From: Mustela lutreola
Lineage: Eukaryota; Chordata; Mammalia; Carnivora; Mustelidae
Reading direction: 5' to 3'
Length of the DNA: 64,000 nt
Assembly (NCBI RefSeq): GCF_030435805.1
Contig: NC_081303.1
Coordinates: forward strand, 73,941,910-74,005,909
The translations under genes were made by a program, and so were the position numbers. Shown piece by piece: positions 1-8,917 of this stretch. Each line of letters begins with the position of its first letter. Within the stretch, counting starts at the first letter, position 1. The notes under the pieces were generated by a model, which saw nothing but the letters and a program-made list of their open reading frames with translations, did not search any database and had not been told where the DNA came from.

Positions 1-43
1 TCGCTGTGTCTCTCTCTGTCAAATAAAATCTTTAAAAAAAAAA
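1..43 (+). mobile_element. CAN-SINE tail, cut by window start
   Basis: The window opens in the 3' end of a forward carnivore SINE: a pyrimidine-rich stretch, then the typical ending TCAAATAAAATCTTTAAAAA. The tRNA-like head lies outside the window. Confidence 0.85.
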
Positions 44-45
44 AA

Positions 46-217
46 TAAAAGATTTTATATGACACGAGCACAAGGAGGGGGAGCAGTAGGCTGGGGGGAG
101 GGGAAGCCGGCTCCCCACTGAGCAGGGGGCCTGATGTAGGACTCGATCCTGGGACCCCAGGATCACGACCTGAGCCGAAGGCAGACATTCAACCAACTGA
201 GCCACGCAGGCGCCCTG
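46..217 (-). mobile_element. CAN-SINE (tRNA-Lys derived)
   Basis: Reverse-strand carnivore SINE. It starts with the AAAGATTTTAT tail complement and ends with GAGCCACGCAGGCGCCC, the complement of the tRNA-like head. It abuts the tail of the preceding forward SINE. Confidence 0.9.
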
Positions 218-231
218 AAAAACAATTTTTT

Positions 232-345
232 AGGGGCATCGGGTTGGCTCACTGGATAAACACACAGCTCGAGCTGGAGGTCATGAGTTCAAGCTCTGCC
301 TTAGGTACAGAGATTACATGTGTATGTAATTTTTAAAAAATTATT
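232..345 (+). mobile_element. older CAN-SINE fragment
   Basis: Forward copy with a diverged head (GGGGCATCGGGTTGGCTCA) and the short older-type body ending in an A/T-rich tail. More diverged than the neighbouring copies, so an older insertion. Confidence 0.65.
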
Positions 346-540
346 AACTACAAAAAAAAACACATAAAATTTACCATCTGAACCATTTTTGAGTATATAG
401 TTCCGTACATATTTACATTCTCGGGCCACAGATCTTCAGAACCTTGTCATCTTGCCAGACATACCCCTTCGGCAGTGACTCACCATTTCCCCGGGAACCA
501 CTGCTTCCTTATTTCTTAAGCTGACGTTACAAATACCACT
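346..540 (-). mobile_element. L1 3' end fragment (old LINE-1)
   Basis: The stretch beginning AAAATTTACCATCTGAACCA matches the reverse complement of the well-known 3' end of old mammalian L1 elements. It is short and diverged. About 545-595 looks like a small MIR piece (GGTTAGGTAACTTACCCAAAGG). Confidence 0.55.
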
Positions 541-858
541 TTTGTCCCAGGTTAGGTAACTTACCCAAAGGTGCACAAGCAGGGCCTATGGCGCCCGGCT
601 CCCGCAGCGCCGTGGGAGGAGACGGAGGGGGACTGCTCTGTGTCGCCTGACTTCACCCCCCGCCCTCTCACACACCTGTAGTCCCTGTGCTTCTGCGAGG
701 CGCAGGGCGTCTGCTCTGCCCCACAGTGTTGTAGGGACCTTTCCAGCTGCCCTCCTTGATGGTTTACCAGACGTGGCAGTTAGGGAGCCCTCGAGTGCCT
801 CTGATGTGTCTCTGAGTCCCCAGCCTTGGGCTTCATGTCATCCGTTTGCTTTCCCAAG

Positions 859-1936
859 GAAGTGGAACGCAACCTCCAGGATGCCATGCAGGTCTGCCGC
901 AACGTCCTCCTGGACCCCCAGCTGGTTCCGGGGGGTGGGGCCTCGGAAATGGCCGTGGCCCACGCCTTGACAGAGAAGTCCAAGGCCATGACCGGTGTGG
1001 AACAGTGGCCATACAGGGCTGTTGCCCAGGCCTTAGAAGTCATCCCTCGCACCCTTATCCAGAACTGTGGGGCCAGCACCATTCGTCTGCTTACCTCCCT
1101 TCGGGTGAGTTCCTTCCCACGCTTTGCTCCTGACGGGGTGGGCAGAGCTGCTTGGCCCAGGAGGATGGTTCACATCTGTGCGTCTGGCTCTCCTGACAGC
1201 TTGTACCTTCAGGTGTCCCCTCTCTCTCTCCGAACACTCGACGTGTTTGCAGTCATTGTCATTCCCTTGTCTCATGTCACTGTTTTTGCCTTATTACCTC
1301 ATGTTCCTGCCCACTTGTTTCTGGGGTTTTCCCTTGAGCTGTTGATACTTCTTCCGACTCCAGGCCAAGCACACCCAGGAGAACTGTGAGACGTGGGGTG
1401 TAAATGGTGAGACAGGCACCTTGGTGGACATGAAGGAACTGGGCATCTGGGAGCCGTTGGCTGTGAAGCTGCAGACGTACAAGACGGCAGTGGAGGTGAG
1501 GCGCCTGAGTGCGCTGGGCTGCGGGCGGGCACACCCTGGAAACCAGCGTGTTGGGCTCGATCTTGAAGGGGGGGCTTAGAAGACAGAGGGTTCTCGGAAG
1601 GTCTCGCAGAGTATCCTTTTCTGTACTCCCCTCTAGCTCATGCAGAAAGCAAGGTGACCCCACAAGATGTGGCCCTTGCTGAGGGAGAGCTGTGTTTTCC
1701 GTGCCAGGCTCGGTCAGGGTAGACGGCAGATAAAATGCTAACTACGTGGAGGAGCTCGGTGTTGGGTTTTAAAGAAAACAAGCGCTCTTGCGGTCTCTGC
1801 TGACCTCTTTGGGGCTGTGGTTTTCCCCCAGACGGCAGTTCTCCTGCTGCGGATTGATGACATCGTCTCGGGCCACAAAAAGAAGGGGGATGACCAGAGC
1901 CGGCAAGGCGGGGCTCCCGATGCTGGCCAGGAGTGA
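859..1936 (+). CDS. CCT3: CCT3, TRiC/CCT chaperonin subunit gamma, last three coding exons
   Basis: Encodes the C-terminal 160 residues of the gamma subunit of the cytosolic chaperonin TRiC, which folds actin, tubulin and WD40 proteins using ATP. Coding exons are 859-1104, 1364-1495 and 1832-1936, all GT-AG and all joined in phase 0; the stop is TGA at 1934-1936. The protein reads from EVERNLQDAMQVC through the equatorial-domain PGGGASEM glycine motif conserved in group II chaperonins, then GVNGETGTLVDM, to the charged tail ending GGAPDAGQE. It is nearly identical to human CCT3 as remembered, with no frameshift or odd residue. Earlier exons lie before the window. It ends in an intergenic stretch before GLMP on the same strand. 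Confidence 0.97.
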
Positions 1937-2148
1937 GTGGCCGGCACCCAGACCTCGACGCAGAGCCGGTGGAGGCTCCCTCTTCCCTGAGCCAGACCGC
2001 CAGGGACACTGTGGATGTCTTTGCTTGGAAGGGTTCGGGTTGAGGGGCAGCCCAGCCCCTTTTCTGCCCCAGCTCAGTTTGCAAAAGGCACTGACATGTA
2101 ATTCTTCTCTGTTGTAAGCTTTCCATTTAATTTAGTTTGCTTCCGACG

Positions 2149-2154
2149 ATTAAA
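2149..2154 (+). terminator. CCT3 poly(A) signal, ATTAAA type
   Basis: ATTAAA lies about 210 bases after the CCT3 stop, within a 3' UTR whose wording (GTAAGCTTTCCATTTAATTT before it) agrees with remembered human CCT3. No canonical AATAAA is nearer. The 3' UTR is about 1937-2172. Confidence 0.65.
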
Positions 2155-3763
2155 TCTAAGTCATTTGAGACGGTGGTTCTGTGTTTTTCAGTCTCGAGTC
2201 TTATCTCCGCCTCCTGGTGAAGCGGGAGGAGGAGGAGACCTTACTGGGGAGGAAGGGAGACGGGAAGGAGGCAGGCACCCGTCTCCTTGAAGGCGTTTTT
2301 CAGACTTCCCAGCAGATGCTGGTCGGGAAGACTCTTGGAATTCAAAGGGTCGGACTTCCCACTGGAAGCAGCACCGCCTTGTATAAAGGGCCCAGAGAAC
2401 AGGAGGAACCTGTCCAGCCCCTGGGTGTTCCCGCGGGGGTTGTGTAGACAGCAACACCCAGTGCACGCCACAGCTCAGGTGTCTGCCCTAAAGAGCGTGA
2501 AGCTGGGGTTTTTCTGTTGTTCCCTTTAACTTTCAGAATCCCTCGCGTCTTACCTGGAATGCTTTTCTTCCTGACCGCGTCTGTCCCCCGGCCTGCTGGC
2601 GTGCCCTGGCACGCTCCGGTCACCAGAGGGCCTCTGCCTCCTTGCTGGCGGTCGTGGAAGGTTTAATTGTGTTTCATGCTTTGTTCTTATCCGGACAGGA
2701 AAATAACGGCCAGGGATGCTGGAGGCCAGGTGGGGCCAGCCTGTGATTTCTTCAGGGTCCGTGTTGGCTCCTGGGCCCTCCACATCCCCTTTGTCCTTAG
2801 GAGTCATAACGGTCAGCCCTTCCCTCCTCCCTGGCCGCAGGCCTTAGTCGTGCTGGGCGGCGTGCTCGGTAGAAGGAGAACAGCACACAGTGCCTCCTGC
2901 CCAGCGCGTTCCAGTCCGCGTGTGTACTCCGGTCTCCACGGAGACCCCGATCAGTCCCATCCCCTTTCGCACTGGGGCGTCCGACTGGCACAGATAAAAG
3001 TCGAGTCAAGGGCCACAAAGCTGGAGAAGGCAGGCGAGCTAGCTGTGGGCGGTCTGGCTCTCGGCAGGCCGTGCCCACCGCAGGAGGCATGAGGTGGTCC
3101 CTGGTCTGTTTGCCTCCGGGGCCCAGCGTTGGCTCAGCCCCCTCTGAAGCCCTTGCTCCTCCTCCTGCCCTGCGGCTCTGGAACAGGCCCGCCCGTCCTG
3201 TGCCGTCCTGTGCCGAGGGCCCTGCCTCTGTTTAATTCATCATTCCTTCCGCACTCTAGGACCTTAGGGGCGAGGTAGACGACCCTTGAAGTGGTGCTCA
3301 TGAAGACCCTGTGGGTCTTTGCTCCCTGTTGCAATTTTCCCCAACGTCCATTCTGGCTGCAGTTGTCCCTGCCGGGTGTCGGGGTGAACGCTGGGGGAGC
3401 GTGTGGTGGCCGGCCTGCTGTGCTCAGACCCTTGTCCCTGTGAGCGCCTCTGAGCCGGACTCCCGGCCAGCTCCTCCTGTCCAGGCCGGCTCCGGCGTTC
3501 CCAGCCTCTCCCTGCCGCGCAGGCTGCCTCCTCCGTCACCACCCTGTGGGCCCGTGACCGCAGCTTCGCAGCTTCGCCACCTCCTTGACTGGGCGTGCCA
3601 CCCCCCATGCGTCAGAACCGGCCACATCCCGTTTTCCTCCTGTAAAGCAGCATTTTTGTGTGGTGGGGAGGCTGAGCTCCTGACCACTCAGGCAAGACAC
3701 CAGTCTCTACTTCACCGTGTCTTGGTAGCTCAGACGATACAATCACTTGTCTCAAAAATGAGT

Positions 3764-3953
3764 GGTTTTTGGGTTTTTTTTTGTTTGTTTTTAGATTTTT
3801 ATCCATTTGAGAGCAAGCATGAGAGGTGAGGAGGTCAGAGAGAGAAGTAGACCCCGCGGAGCCGGGAGCCCGATGCGGGACTCCATCCCGGGACTCTGGG
3901 ATCATGATCCGAGCCAAAGGCAGTTGCTTAACCAACGGGGCCACCCAGGCGCC
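3764..3953 (-). mobile_element. CAN-SINE with target-site duplication
   Basis: Reverse-strand SINE flanked by a perfect 13-bp duplication CTCAAAAATGAGT at 3751-3763 and 3954-3966. The body ends with GCCACCCAGGCGCC. Confidence 0.88.
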
Positions 3954-3994
3954 CTCAAAAATGAGTTTTTTGAGAAAACTTGAGTTCATCCCAG

Positions 3995-4125
3995 AGGAGC
4001 CATTTGGGGGGAAAATAAAATTAGATCCCTACTTCATTCCCGGTTTCCAAAATTACTTCCAGGCAGCTGAAAGTTTTCAATATAAAAAAATGAAACCAGA
4101 GGAAAACCTGACATTTTAGAATCTA
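3995..4125 (+). mobile_element. L1 ORF2 remnant
   Basis: The forward translation contains KIKLDPYFIP followed by KKMKPEENL, which resembles the LDPYLTPYTKI...LLEEN region near the end of L1 ORF2. A short, diverged LINE-1 piece rather than a host gene. Confidence 0.55.
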
Positions 4126-4689
4126 TCCGTGTTGGGGAGAATAATGAACATTGTGAAAAAGATGGTGGAGGCGTTGGGGGCAGTGATGCTGGTTCTAGTA
4201 CAGAAGTGAACTTGAAAGAACGAGCACTTGGCGGTCAGGAAGGTGGGGCCTGCAAAGAATCAGGCCAAGGTGTAACCCCAGAGGAGTGGCCAGCCTCCCT
4301 CACCGGGACAAGGCGGCGAGTGTCAGACCCTCCCACACAGGGCCTGGCCGTGAGAAAGCTCACACACTGTCCCTGGGATCAGCCGCGCGTAGCTTCCCTA
4401 TCTGGACTCCGATGCGTACGAAATGCTGTCGGTACAGGGGTGGTCACGCCTCAGTCTGCCGCCGCGGATTGCTGGAAACCACCTCGGCTCTGGGAAGATG
4501 TATCCGGGGGACAGGCCCCCGCGGCGAGACGCGCGAGTGGAGAATGCGCCGGGAGGAGAGGGCAGCTGACAAGGCACACGCGGGAGAGCACACGGCAGGT
4601 CGCGGTTTGCCGCCGTTTCACGGCATCACACGTATGTGTACATGTGTGGCACGTGGCACGCACAGAACAGCTTGGGTCTTGTTCTGCTT

Positions 4690-4791
4690 TCTTCAGTAGG
4701 CTCTGTGCCCGGCGTGGGGCTTGAACTCGCAACCCCGAGACCAAGAGTTGCCCGCTCCCAGCAGCCTGCTGGGTGCCCCTGCGTGGTGCTC
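4690..4791 (-). mobile_element. old CAN-SINE fragment
   Basis: Contains GGGGCTTGAACTCGCAACCC and CCGAGACCAAGAGTTGC, the reversed body of the older CAN-SINE type, ending in a diverged head at CTGGGTGCCCC. Confidence 0.6.
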
Positions 4792-5149
4792 CTTGGGAAG
4801 GACAGGTCCCAAACACCACAGTGGTGGTGGTCTCAGGAGGGAAGAAGGGTGACACCCTCCCTTACCTTAAGAAGTCTGAGTCATGTGCATTTATTATTAA
4901 TATAATTTTAAGGAAAAACACGAAAACAACAAAGAGGTTTATTCAGCCAGACATAACTCCTTTTGACAGATACACTGTTCCCATCTCTTAGTTTGGAAGT
5001 GTCTTATAAGGCGGAGCTCCCGTAGGTCAGGAAGGGCATGCACGGGCTCCACGGTCATGGACGGACCCATGGGGGCACCCCATCTGCGCCCGAGTTCTGT
5101 CCAATTCCTCTCTGCCTTCCCCACAGCACAGCGTTATCGGGATCCTCTG

Positions 5150-5409
5150 GGATCTCGAATCCCGGCATCGTGGCCCCTTAACAGGCAGCCAGCGTGGCGG
5201 TCGGGTAGGCGAGGTCGGGGTGTCTCACTCGAGGTCCCGCTGGGGATGACGAGCGGCCCACCTTCCCGACCTTCTCTCCCGAGCCTGGGCGGGGTTAAAG
5301 GAGGCGGCCCCTTTAAGGACTGCGCGAGGCCCCTCCCTGCGCGGAGGTCAGCTGAGTGTGCGTGTCACATGACTCTGGGGTCTCTTCCGCCCTCTGAAGT
5401 TGGGGCCCC
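5150..5409 (+). promoter_or_regulatory. GLMP promoter region, CpG-rich, TATA-less
   Basis: CpG-dense stretch directly before the GLMP start codon. It has no TATA box. It contains an imperfect inverted repeat TTAAAGG...CCTTTAA at about 5294-5317 and the E-box palindrome at 5364-5373 listed separately. The transcription start is not determined. Confidence 0.6.
5364..5373 (+). promoter_or_regulatory. E-box GTCACATGAC (CLEAR/M-box-like)
   Basis: GTCACATGAC differs by one base from the CLEAR palindrome GTCACGTGAC bound by TFEB and contains the MITF M-box core TCACATGA. It lies 37 bases before the GLMP start codon. Lysosomal genes commonly carry such sites near the transcription start; use here is inferred from sequence. 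Confidence 0.5.
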
Positions 5410-7685
5410 ATGTGCCGCCGCGAGGGGCCCCGCTGGCGCTGGGGGCGCGGTGCCCCCGGCCCCACACTTCTCCTGAGCCTGCTGGCGTCTGCAGCCCCGC
5501 TCGGCCTGCTGGGGGACGAGACCCGCCAGGTGAGGGACGAGACCCACCGGGTGAGGGGCTAGAGCCCTGGGCGCTTCGGCAGACGCTGGCCTGGAAGGGC
5601 ACCCGGGCAGCAGGGGGCGCAGGGGGCTGCTAGTGCCCACGGGAGCGGGTTGCAGAGGGCGGGGGCTCCCTGTCTTGCCCTGATGGCCCGGAGGGACCCA
5701 GGCGGGCCTTTCCTCACCCCCCAGCCCTGCGCCCTCATCTGCCCGCCAGGGTCAGGGCGCCGGGGCTCTGTCCACCTCTGCGCCCCTTACCTCTCCCCAT
5801 CCCCCCAAACGGCTTCAACCTGTGTCCTTTTCCGTACCCCATGATCCAGGTATCTCTGGAGGTCATCCCGGACTGGCAGGGGCCCCCCCAGAACCTGCTG
5901 CACATCCGGGCGGTGGGCGCCAACTCCACGCTGCACTACGTGTGGAGCAGCACGGGGCCCCCGGCAGCCCTGCTGGTGGCCACTGACACCCCCCGCAGTA
6001 CCCTGGCCGTCAACTGGAGCCGCCTGCTCTCCCCGGAGCCGGACGGGGGCCTCACCGTGCTCCCCACGGACAGCGTCCGGTTCTCTTCTGCCATTGTCTT
6101 CACCAGGGTAAGGAGGCTGGGGAGAGCCAGGGGGAGGAGCAGAGAATTCATCGGGGTGCCGGGGGAGGGTACTGAAGACTGTCAAAAATGGGACCCTGGG
6201 GGTTGGGGTCTGCAGGGGGGTGGGGGTGGGAGGTGGTTCGGGTGCAGCGGGACACAGCAAGCCCCTCCCACGTCACCCCGCCCACCAGCTGTTTGAATTT
6301 GATGACACCAACACATCGGAGGCGTCTGCCAAGCCTCCGGGAAAACCGTATCCCCCGTATTCCCTGGCCGAGTTCTCCTGGGACAACATCACAGACTCTC
6401 TGGACCCTGCCACCCTGAGTGCCACGTTTCGAGGCCACCCCATTCGTGACCCCACCGGGGCTTTTGCCAACGGCAGCCTGGCCCTCAGGGTAAGGTGTGG
6501 GGACTCAGAGGAACCTGGAAAGCTGGTTTGTGAGGGTGGGGAGGGCCTGCAGATACAGACCCCGCTTCCCATGCCTCCCCACTCCAGGTGCAGGCTTTTC
6601 CTGGCTCCGGCCGGCCAGCCCAGGCCCCACGCCTCCTGCATTCAGCGGACACCTGTCAGCTCGAGGTGTCCCTGGTTGGGGCCGCTCCCCGGGGAAACCG
6701 TTCCCTGTTTGGGCTGGAGCTCGTCACCCTGGGCCAGGGCCCCGACTGCCCGTCCATGCGAGAGCAGAGCTCCATCGATGACGAGTACACGCCTGCTGTC
6801 TTCCAGGTCAGGCTTCCGGCAGGGTGGGGGCCGCAGGAGCCCGCGGGGCCAGAGGTGCCGGTCGGTCACCACGTACCAACGGGCAACTAGTTTAGCAGCT
6901 TTAGGTGCTTTAGTCACTGTGGCCTGAGAAGGGTTGAGGAGGGAGCTGCGCACAGGCTTGCAGAGGGCAGGGCTAGGAGGCGCCTGGTGCTTCCCATCCA
7001 GCTCCCACTTCTACAGAGGACAGACTGAGGCTCTGTGCACGTGGCCTTCGGTCCTGGAGGTGGCCCCGGCCCCAGGCCAGACAGTGACAGCAGGAGGCCC
7101 AGAAGGGTCCACACAGGGTGTTGTTCTCATCCTGTTGTTTTTCTTTCTCCCCAGTTGGACCAGCTGCTGTGGGGGTCCCCCCCATCAGGCTTCATGCAGT
7201 GGCGGCCAGTGGCTTTCTCCCAGAGGCAGAGGGGCCGGGATTCAGCCCTGCCCTGCCAAGCTTCCCCACTGCGCCCCACCTCGGAGTACCCTCTCCCCCA
7301 GTCCCCCATTGTCCGAGCCTTCTTTGGGTCCCAGACCAACTTCTGTGCCTTCAATCTGACCTTTGGGACTTCCACAGGCCCCGGCTACTGGGACGAACGC
7401 TACCTCAGCTGGTGAGGGCCAGGGCGGGGCCAGGGCCTTGGGACTGGACGTGGGGGAGCCGGGCCTCCCGGTCTTCCCACCTAACCTGCTGGCCTGCCTT
7501 TCCCACTCTGCTTGCCTAGGTCCATGCTTCTGGGCGTAGGCGCTCCTCCGATGGACAGCTTGTCCCCGCTCATCTTGGGCATCATGGCGGTGGCCCTGGG
7601 GGCCCCGGGGCTCATGTTGCTGGCAGGAGGCCTGTTTCTGCTGCTGGGCCACAAGCAGTGCTCCGAATACCAGCCTATCAACTGA
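5410..7685 (+). CDS. GLMP: GLMP, glycosylated lysosomal membrane protein
   Basis: Heavily glycosylated type I lysosomal membrane protein, known as the accessory subunit that stabilises the transporter MFSD1. Six coding exons: 5410-5529, 5850-6107, 6289-6489, 6588-6806, 7155-7411, 7520-7685; all GT-AG; 406 aa, the same as human. Residues 1 to about 35 are a signal peptide with a Leu/Ala-rich core. The luminal part has seven N-X-S/T sites (N65, N95, N134, N159, N187, N230, N333). One membrane segment spans about 367-395, and the short cytosolic tail ends in EYQPIN, whose YQPI fits the tyrosine-based YXX-phi lysosomal sorting signal. The start codon is the only ATG that gives the signal peptide in frame. 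The exon 1 donor is duplicated in tandem (see findings). It converges with TMEM79. Confidence 0.97.
5514..5555 (+). repeat. 21-bp tandem duplication across GLMP exon 1 donor
   Basis: Two adjacent 21-bp units (5514-5534 and 5535-5555) differ at two bases. Each contains the exon end GGACGAGACCC and a GGTGAG donor. The first donor (after 5529) gives the normal protein; the second (after 5550) would add 21 bases, seven residues, in frame without a stop. Confidence 0.9.
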
Positions 7686-7970
7686 GGCCCGCTCGCCGGG
7701 GCGGGGGATATGCACTTCGGGCCTGCCTCGCCGGTCTGCCGAATGGAGGGTCAGCGGCTCCCTTCTCCATCCGGCTTCCCTGCAGGACCTCAGAGACCAC
7801 CCCCAGGGGTGGCTTCCTTCATCCTCCGGGGAGGGAAAAGCAACAGGGTGATGGCTAGAGGTGGGGAGGGTCCCTTGGCATCCCTTCCCGCCCCTCGAGC
7901 CCTGTTTCCCAGGATGGGACTCGGGCCTAACGAGAGGCCTCTGACTGGTTGGCCACCCTGGAAGGGACGA

Positions 7971-7976
7971 AATAGA
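7971..7976 (+). terminator. possible GLMP poly(A) signal, AATAGA variant
   Basis: No AATAAA is seen between the GLMP stop (7685) and the facing TMEM79 3' end. AATAGA, a known weak variant, sits about 285 bases after the stop and is followed by a T-rich stretch CTCTTTTTCCCC, as expected downstream of cleavage. Confidence 0.4.
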
Positions 7977-8222
7977 CTCTTTTTCCCCCACAAGGGCTCG
8001 TCTGTCAGTGTGCGGGCTTCATGGGTGGGGGGGCGGTGCTGGTTCCAGGAACCGAAGGCTGAGGTGTGGGCATGGGAGGTGTGTGCAGCCCCCTCTCTTC
8101 CCTCCAGCACGCCCCTCTCTGTCCTGTGGGGCAGGGGGTTCTGGACCAGTTGGCTCAGACCAGGAAGGGACACCTGAGAGTGGGGTTCAAACATGAATAG
8201 TGAGGGGGGACCGTGGCGGTCA

Positions 8223-8228
8223 TTTATT
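8223..8228 (-). terminator. TMEM79 poly(A) signal
   Basis: TTTATT on the plus strand, i.e. AATAAA on the TMEM79 strand, about 690 bases after its stop. The TMEM79 3' UTR is therefore about 8205-8917. Confidence 0.8.
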
Positions 8229-8917
8229 GTCACACGTTCACACAGGGTTCCCATCGGCCACCGCACCCTGCAGGCACCCCAGCCACCGTGTGCGTGGGCC
8301 CATGCACACATACCCCTGCCCCTCTCTGGACGGAGGCTTCCCCTCCCCTCTGCAGGTTGGAGGTGGGGGGGTTGGGGGCCTGACTGGGTCGGAAGGGAGC
8401 AGGCGGCAGCTCTGGGCTGGGGCAGCTTCGATCATCTTGACCGAAGCTAAAAGTCCTACAGGGGCCCGTGGTGGAGGGTCCTGAACCCAGGCCCGCAGGA
8501 AGGTTTCCGCCAAACGTATAAGTCCCCTGTGATCAGATGCCCAGGCTTTACCTTGGGCACAGGCACTACTGCCAGTCTTCCTGCGGCCCATGGCACAGAG
8601 ATAGTCGGCGGAGGCTCTGCCTGCGCGGCCTCATGGGGGCTGGAGCGTGGGGCGGAGGTCAGCACGGGGGTCCTGGAGGCAGCGCCAGGGGTGGGGGGTG
8701 TTGCTCAGGAGGGAACCATGCCCCTGCTCCCTGTGCCACCCCCTGCCCTCAGCCCGCAGAGGGGCATGGCCGTCCACCTCTTTCCCTGCAAGAAACCAGC
8801 TGAATTCCCTCCCGACGGCCGAGGGCTCCCGAGGTGACGGGGGAGAGCAGGGGGCAGACGGGCAATCCTGGGGCTTGTCCCCCGAGGCACCGAGGCTGGG
8901 GGAGCCGAGTGGGGGCC

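Larger units (their letters stand above)
2175..5340. other. CCT3-GLMP intergenic region
   Basis: I see no gene here. Open frames up to 172 codons occur on both strands but none resembles a known protein and none has a convincing exon structure. It holds a CAN-SINE (3764-3953), an L1 ORF2 remnant (about 3995-4125) and an old SINE piece (about 4690-4791). The rest is ordinary moderately GC-rich sequence that becomes CpG-rich from about 5150 towards the GLMP promoter. Confidence 0.6.
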
